Of a stretch of 64,000 nt of DNA, positions 58,427 to 64,000 are shown one piece after another. The translations under genes and the position numbers were made by a program. The notes under the pieces were generated by a model. That model did not search any database. It was not told the origin of the DNA and saw only the letters and a program-made list of their open reading frames with translations. How positions within the stretch are numbered: position 1 is the stretch's first letter; every line of letters starts with the position of its first letter. Location: contig NC_053416.1 of NCBI RefSeq assembly GCF_016859285.1, forward strand, positions 5,599,001 through 5,663,000. Direction: 5' to 3'. This stretch comes from Xiphias gladius (lineage: Eukaryota; Chordata; Actinopteri; Istiophoriformes; Xiphiidae).

Positions 58427-61279
58427 GTAAAAAATAATATTCATATTTACTGTACATACTTAAATAAAAAAAATCTGGGTACTGCTTTCCAATAAGATTC
58501 CCTTAACAAATGATTTATAATTAGCCATTAGTTATAATGTAACTAATGGCCTAGGCAAAGGATTAATAAATCCTTTACTAAAGCCTTATAGATCAGTTTC
58601 AATTAAGAACAGAGTTGTTGCCAGGTTGTTAAAATTCCTACTGGCTTTCTGTTTTCTGTCTGGTAAGGATACAGCTATAAATTTGAGCAATCCATTAATA
58701 AATGGATTATGTTAATTGGTTTCTCAATATTTTCACAACACAGGTATAAAATGTTAATAAGTCATTAATAAGGGATGTTTATCATCAGATCTGCATTTGT
58801 AAATATTAAAAAGTGGAATGGATTTTGGTCTGGATTTGTAGAGGCTAAGTGGTCAAACAGTCAAACCAGCCATGGACATTTTTAAACCCAAACGTTTTTC
58901 TTGCTTACGACTGATTTACAAAGCATTACCAAAGCATTTATTGAGCTTTTTTTTTCTTTTTTTTTAAAAGCCATTATTACAACAAATTGCCCTTTTATAA
59001 ATGGTGTGATTAGAGGAAGTCGTGCCAGATTCTTTTTTACAGTGGGATTCCATAACAAAGGGGGCGTCTAAGATTGGAAATCACACCAGTGGGTTTAGAA
59101 AACAAAAAACTGGTCATTTAAGGAAGCACACGGGTTTATCAGCAGAGGGTTCATAGTGACAACATCTTTTGAGGTTTTGGAGTAATGTTGCCCTCAAGTA
59201 TCATAAAAAAAACGCACGACGCCCTGAAGTGAAAATATGTTTTATTCCATAAACTGAGAGGAAGAAATGGAATTCCTATGTTATATCAATGAAAAGTTGA
59301 AACCTTGCCCTTAACTTTTTATTGGCTTAAGCACTACCAAACCCTAATCCCAACCTTACCCATAATTATTTTACTTAGCTACTCAGCTAACAGTTATACT
59401 CAGCTAACCTTTTCAACCTCTCATTTAATTTGGCAGCAGAAGATTGATGTAAGGTCATAGTTTCAGTCATAAATGTTGATAGTGTTTATTTTAAGGGTTA
59501 GTCATAGTCATCGTCAAAATGTTTCAATGGAGCTGTTGGGTCAAAGATTAGGTTTATTAGCTTTGACACTGTGCCCATTATTAATATAGTTGTAATATAG
59601 AACATGTAGTTCTTACACGTACATTTGGGACCATCTTTTCTCTTCAGTAAATTGCTGTTGGATTATGATCAACTAAAAGACTTGTGTCAGCACTTGGTCC
59701 AAAATTTTAGCAAACATTTTGACATTTCATTGATGTTCATAAAATGGTGTGAAGCAGCTCTGAACCTCAATGGAAAGAGTTTACAAAATAAAACTTGAGA
59801 TGAAGTCAGCCCTTGTGTATAGCTGCTACCTGCATTTGTAGAATGTCCTGTAGATCTCAGTATTTTAAAAGTTTAAAGCAAATTTTTAACGTGTTATAAT
59901 ATGTGGAAATCTTTAATGATTCTTCTTCAACCCTTTTCTGTCTTTTTGCTTTTACTGACACACTAGTTTTATGTGGAGTTGGGAGCACACCTTATCAAAA
60001 TGCTCATTCACACATGACCTCCAAAGCTCCTCCAGCTACTCAGTCCAGCCCCACCACAGCTCGTCCAGTTAATCCAACCACCAATCCCAACATTGCCACA
60101 ACTGCCACAACTGGTCCATCGACCACTGCCAAGACTTCCACAACTTTTCCACCCACCGCTGCCACAACTGGTCCATCCACCACTGCCAACACTGCCACAA
60201 CTGATTCACCCGCCACTGCCACAACTGCCACAACTGCCACAACTGGTCCATCCACCACTGTAGCACCCAGCAACGCTACTACAGAAACCTCTTCAGCCAC
60301 AGCCACCGAGGCTGTTGCTGTAGGTTCATCGGAAACGCTTTCACCTGGCGCTATAGCTGGTATTACCATCGGCTCTGTCGCTGGGGTGGCTGCAGTTGGT
60401 GAGTACAATACACTAGCACAGCCACTTAATTTCTGCTTCCTCAATAACATATCATCCTGTTGTCCATTAACAAGAATACACTAAAGATTTGAAACTGGAC
60501 AACATCGGGACAAGAAATCTTTTTCATGGCACTGCTGCCCCCTTGTTGATCCCGCGCAACCTGAATCAATGCAAATCTCACTAATCAAATCAACCGATCA
60601 AGAGATAGGTTGATACCAGTAACTGGGGTTGTAGCCTGAGTAGTGGGAGAGCAAGAGTGTACAAGAAGATCTCTTAATGTTTCAAAGCTATGGAGGCACA
60701 TTCTCACCAGGACAAGAAAAAAAAAAAAAACCGATGGAAAGTTAAAAATGGTAAAAATAAAATACGCAGAATCATGATGTTTTAAAGTCAAAATGATGAA
60801 ATCAGACTCGAGTCAAACTTACAAGCACAAAAAAGATTATTTAGGGACAGTTGGATTATGCAGTACTAAATCAAAAATTTGACTTTCCAAGTCAAAGTCA
60901 TAAGATGCTAAATCATAATTTTGACATAGTCAGTCAAAATTTTGACTTCCTACTGTCAAATGTTTACATATTTATTCATAATTATAACTTAGTAAAGCTC
61001 ATCATTTTTTGGCTACCACAGAAATTGGACATAGTACGTCAAACACTCAGACTTGGTATCTGATCATTTTGACCACGTAAGTCAAATGTTTGGTTCAGTA
61101 TTTCTTAATTTTGACATAGAAACAGCGCTTTTATTTCTCTGTCAAAAGTAAAGGACTTAGCAGTCCATACTGTAACTGCTTCAAACTCCTGTTGAAGACG
61201 ATGAACACTGAAAAGCATCTATCGTTTTTTTTCAGGTGGCGGTATCTTTGGCGCGCTGAAGTACACCGGGAGGCTCTGA
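58381..61279 (+). CDS. Small mucin-like single-pass membrane protein (3 exons, 173 aa)
   Basis: I do not recognise a named family. Three exons give 522 nt, 173 codons plus stop, all junctions phase 1. Seen: a signal peptide MQFNLSVLTLCLLGAVLCG (cleavage likely near residue 22), a Thr/Ser/Pro/Ala-rich ectodomain (about 23-140) with imperfect ATTGPSTTA repeats and one N-glycosylation site (NAT), a Gly/Ala-rich membrane helix (about 144-167) with GxxxG-type spacing, and a six-residue tail KYTGRL. The layout is that of a small heavily O-glycosylated surface protein such as podoplanin, endomucin or CD164, but sequence similarity to these is not evident. The upstream acceptor tgtgtttcag at 58305 suggests a non-coding 5' exon. 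Such low-complexity ectodomains evolve fast, so orthology would have to rest on the tail and membrane segment. Confidence 0.75.
58427..59966. other. Intron 1 of the mucin-like gene
   Basis: 1.5 kb, AT-rich. It includes a perfect 11-bp inverted repeat (58524-58550) and sequence resembling fish interspersed repeats (about 58480-59060). No exon was recognised. Confidence 0.6.
58524..58550. repeat. Perfect 11-bp inverted repeat
   Basis: GCCATTAGTTA, five bases, TAACTAATGGC. It probably belongs to the repeat-like sequence around it. Confidence 0.7.
59967..60398 (+). CDS. Mucin-like gene exon 2 (Thr-rich ectodomain, start of TM)
   Basis: 432 nt, acceptor gacacactag, donor GTGAGT. It encodes the rest of the signal peptide, the Thr/Pro/Ser/Ala region and GAIAGITIGSVAGVAAV, the first two thirds of the membrane helix. 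Phase 1 to 1. Confidence 0.8.
60103..60262 (+). repeat. Coding minisatellite in the mucin-like gene
   Basis: CTGGTCCATC recurs at 60111, 60168 and 60243 (spacing 57 and 75 nt), within GCCACAACTGGTCCATC units. Shorter GCCACAACT repeats lie between. It encodes the ATTGPSTTA repeats. Confidence 0.8.
61236..61279 (+). CDS. Mucin-like gene exon 3 (end of TM, tail, stop)
   Basis: 44 nt including TGA, acceptor ttttttttcag. It encodes GGGIFGALKYTGRL and is in phase with exon 2. The hydrophobic continuation of the helix supports the junction strongly. Confidence 0.8.
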
Positions 61280-62049
61280 GACCAGTTCTTTGCCAAACAA
61301 TGATCTAAATGGTTATGGACTGCAAGCCACAACATGTACCATCTTATGGTCAAACAGATTAATTTCTGACCCTGGTTAACTGGATCATGAAAGGATCCTA
61401 TTGTCTGAGAGGCCCATTAAAACAATATATATGCCTATATCCTTGACTAGGATAGAAAGGGCCAAGAGGAAGACAAAATTAAATGTGACCACTTAGCTGT
61501 TTTGATTGACTGGCTTTAGGTTAGGAAATAATCCTTAGTTAATCAAAAAACTTTTATTACTTTTATTTTGAAACGAATCGAAACTCCTTGTCTGATGGAT
61601 TAAAAGCAAATTCCAGGTTTTATTTTTTGAAAAAAAAAAATAATAATTATCTGAATGTTTTTCACATGTGATATGTTTGGTCTTTTGGATTTCTATACAG
61701 TGGATTCTATTTAACAACAATAAGCCAGATTTTTTATATTTTTTTTTAAATTAAAAAAAACATATTTTTAACTGCTGGTCATATTGTTTGGAGCATATTG
61801 TTTATTTTTCTCTGAAATCTTTGATATATTTCAAAGAAAAATAATTTAGTTACTGTGTGCCAGTAGATAAAAATACATAAGCTGCACTTTCTTAGCCTTC
61901 TTAAAAAAATATATATTTTTTAGGGTATACAAGCTGAGTAATTTGATAGCTGAATGATGGTGAAGTTGTTTTCTTATTATTAACTGGGCTTCTGAACCCA
62001 AATTCTGTATTTCTATGGAGACAAAGCCTTGAAACCAACCTATACATTT

Positions 62050-62055
62050 AATAAA
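62050..62055 (+). terminator. Candidate polyadenylation signal of the mucin-like gene
   Basis: AATAAA about 770 nt after the stop, followed within about 20 nt by a T/C-rich stretch. This would give a 3' UTR of about 0.8 kb. Confidence 0.4.
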
Positions 62056-62141
62056 TAACTGTTTTCCCCCTTTCTATTAATTGACTTCTGTGAAATGCTA
62101 TTACATCTTTGTAAAATAACAATAGCTCAAGATCTCTGAGT

Positions 62142-62209
62142 AACGCCCAGGCGTTGATTATATAAGTACTTCCGGGCTAACCTGAGTTCTTTGCTCATTT
62201 TATGAGTGC
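62142..62209 (+). promoter_or_regulatory. Possible TATA promoter with upstream palindrome
   Basis: AACGCC-CA-GGCGTT (62142-62155) is followed at once by ATTATATAAGT (TATA-like). About 50 bp further on comes AATGAG|GTAACA, a donor-like site. It could mark a first exon of a plus-strand gene, but no downstream exon was found in the window. Confidence 0.25.
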
Positions 62210-63126
62210 AATGAGGTAACAGTATAATGTGTGTGTGCATAAGTCAAAACAAGGAAACAAGGTTATGTTATAAAGAAACTTTCCATGTAATTTTACACAA
62301 CCTGACGTCGGCTCTGTGCTTCGATTCCCCCGCCGTTCCCCTGAACTGAGTCACATCACCAGCACAGAGGCTGTGGTTCATTCATCACGTAACAAATTGA
62401 TTAGTGGAGCTTAAAGTAATTCTGAACTAGCATTAGAGTGAGAAAAACATTTAGTAGCCACCTCTAATAGTGGATGGTGAGTTAATCTTCAACATGCCGT
62501 GTGGCTTTTTTAGGGGGAAGTTGAAATAAGAGTTTGTTACAGACTGGGGTGTAATATAGTCTGTGGCAGCTGATATAAACCATGGGCAGGGTATTTTTTT
62601 TAAAGTGTGAAATAAGTGAAATACAACTTGCAATAGAGAATCCATTTGTCAGACATTTTGGGCGTAACATTTGTAAAAAAAAAAAAAAAGATTAATAAAG
62701 CGGTAAAGTTTTTGGTGATCAGAGGAAACTCACTGACAGAGTTATAGTATTTCCTGGTAAATAAACCATTGCTACTCTAAAGTTGGTACTGGTGATTGTT
62801 CTGTGACATGAAGATAAATAACATGTGACAAAAAACATACTATTGTTATTACATAACATCCGATCTCGGTGCCATTTTTCTTCAAGCGAGGTGACGACTG
62901 GGCCAAACTCTCGTGGTGTCCGGGCTGCACATTAAAGTGGACTTTGGTCCGCAGGAGGCCATCACGGTTTTTATGGTATGGTCATCTGCCATGGAAGTGT
63001 CAACACTGGCATTGCTTGGCAAGACCATTGAAAACAGCGCTGTTCCCATGCAGGCGAATTACTGTTAAATCCCTGAGCTGTGTGATCAGCCCATATGGTG
63101 CGCATGGGGGGCCAGAGGGAGTGTGT

Positions 63127-63127
<1 letters not shown>

Positions 63128-63166
<39 letters not shown>

Positions 63167-63171
63167 ACACG
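63128..63171. repeat. (GT)n microsatellite
   Basis: A GT run ending GCGCACAC. Confidence 0.95.
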
Positions 63172-63465
63172 TTGGGGGAGGGGAGTGTCCTGCCTGTGTG
63201 TATTTGCAAAGATGAAAATGAAATGTTTTTATTGAATTAGTCATATAATTCCAAATTATAGTGCAGGTTCTTTAAGGAACCCTACTCATTTTTGAAGGGT
63301 AACGTTTTCTCATAAGAGTTTATGAGTGAGCGTGTTTGTATTTGTCCTTGTGCACAGCTTGTGTCCACACAACCAAGATAAGAAATGATCAATTCTCCTT
63401 GTATACGCTGGTGTTTATACAAATTTCTCTCTTTTCTTGCCTCCCCAAGTAATCAGTCACAAGAG

Positions 63466-63560
63466 AGTACGGTGGCAAGAAAAAGTGTGTGAACCCTTTG
63501 GAGTTAAATTGTTTTCTGCATTAACTGGTCATAAAACGTGATCTGATCTTCTAAATTGTT
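63466..63560. mobile_element. Fish interspersed repeat fragment
   Basis: TACGGTGGCAAGAAAAAGTG, TGTGAACCCTTTGGAGTTAA and CATAAAACGTGATCTGATCT match a repeat I recall from many fish genomes. The class is uncertain. Confidence 0.5.
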
Positions 63561-64000
63561 GAGATACTGTTGAGATATTGTTGTGGGCCAACGGACCAAC
63601 ATTGCCATCCTTGGCGGCGCGGCTAAAAATAATGTTTTGAATTTTTTTTCCCCTAAGGTTTGTTTAGGGAACGCTATGTGACCGAGTCACGGAGTGGCAT
63701 ACGGAGTGCTGGGGTCACAGTGGGGCTGGGGGTAAACCCGAAAAAGGCTTGGTCATCATCCAGCTAACTTCGAGTAAGCCTGGGCATTAGCAAGGTTGAG
63801 CTGAAGGCTTTGCTCCGACGACAGCTCCAACGAAATTTTAAACCTGGCGCACCTGCAGACAGTTCCACAGTCAATCAATGGATCAATCAAACTGCAAACC
63901 CCATATACTCACAACTCTTGTATGCCAGGCTAACATGGCTTTGACTGTGTGTATCTAAACTATCCCAGTGTTGCGGGAGAGGCCCAGATAGTGTTACAGC

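Larger units (their letters stand above)
61280..64000. other. 3' flank of the mucin-like gene and right-end spacer
   Basis: Contains the likely 3' UTR (to about 62070), a possible promoter at 62142, a GT microsatellite (63128-63171) and a dispersed-repeat fragment (63466-63560). An ORF at 62869-63240 runs into the GT repeat and is unrecognised. Confidence 0.6.

Noticed and set aside
60040..60450. 136-codon antisense ORF over the mucin-like exon 2
   Set aside because: Shadow of the Thr/Ala repeat on the opposite strand; the plus strand has the signal peptide, splice sites and membrane helix.
62869..63240. 123-codon plus-strand ORF
   Set aside because: It runs into a GT microsatellite (Cys-Val repeat), and the rest is unrecognised with no signals.

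Overview
This window is vertebrate nuclear DNA, almost certainly from a teleost fish. The evidence is AT-rich sequence, small exons with GT/AG junctions, long introns, many CA/GT microsatellites, and several fish-type interspersed repeats (short hAT-like elements opening TAGGGCTGCA, a Rex/Babar-like LINE tail ending in GGAT repeats, and 'AAGTAACTAAGTACATTTACTC' type elements). Nothing prokaryotic, viral or CRISPR-like was seen. No tRNA or rRNA gene was recognised. All exon models were built by eye from splice sites, reading phase and remembered vertebrate family sequences.

Layout: (1) 1-2201 holds one orphan exon-like ORF, a short hAT-like element and the probable 3' UTR of the next gene. (2) 2202-12323, minus strand, is a smoothelin-like gene, best matched to SMTNL2. 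Its 13 coding exons join in frame to 690 codons. The middle has expanded into a run of five tandem cassette exons, all phase 1 to phase 1, each carrying a variant of one short motif. (3) 12324-24557 is intergenic, with a candidate promoter, several repeats and a near-perfect 763-bp tandem duplication. (4) 24558-49313, minus strand, is a TLC-domain gene of the TLCD3 (FAM57) family, most like TLCD3B: five exons, 276 codons, about 25 kb because of large introns, with a CpG-rich promoter and a possible second first exon. (5) 49314-58305 is repeat-rich spacer, with nested short elements, a LINE inserted into another element and a decayed LINE reverse-transcriptase relic. (6) 58381-61279, plus strand, is a small mucin-like single-pass membrane protein of 173 residues in three exons, which I cannot assign to a named family. 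(7) 61280-64000 is its 3' region and spacer, with a possible TATA promoter near 62.16 kb.

The genes do not form an operon or an evident pathway. smtnl2 is expected to act on the muscle cytoskeleton, tlcd3b in ceramide metabolism in internal membranes, and the mucin-like protein at the cell surface. smtnl2 and tlcd3b lie head to tail on the minus strand, and tlcd3b and the mucin-like gene are divergent. The most notable observations are the smtnl2 cassette-exon array (with one apparently dead copy), the orphan mucin-like gene, and the 763-bp tandem duplication bounded by A-tracts.
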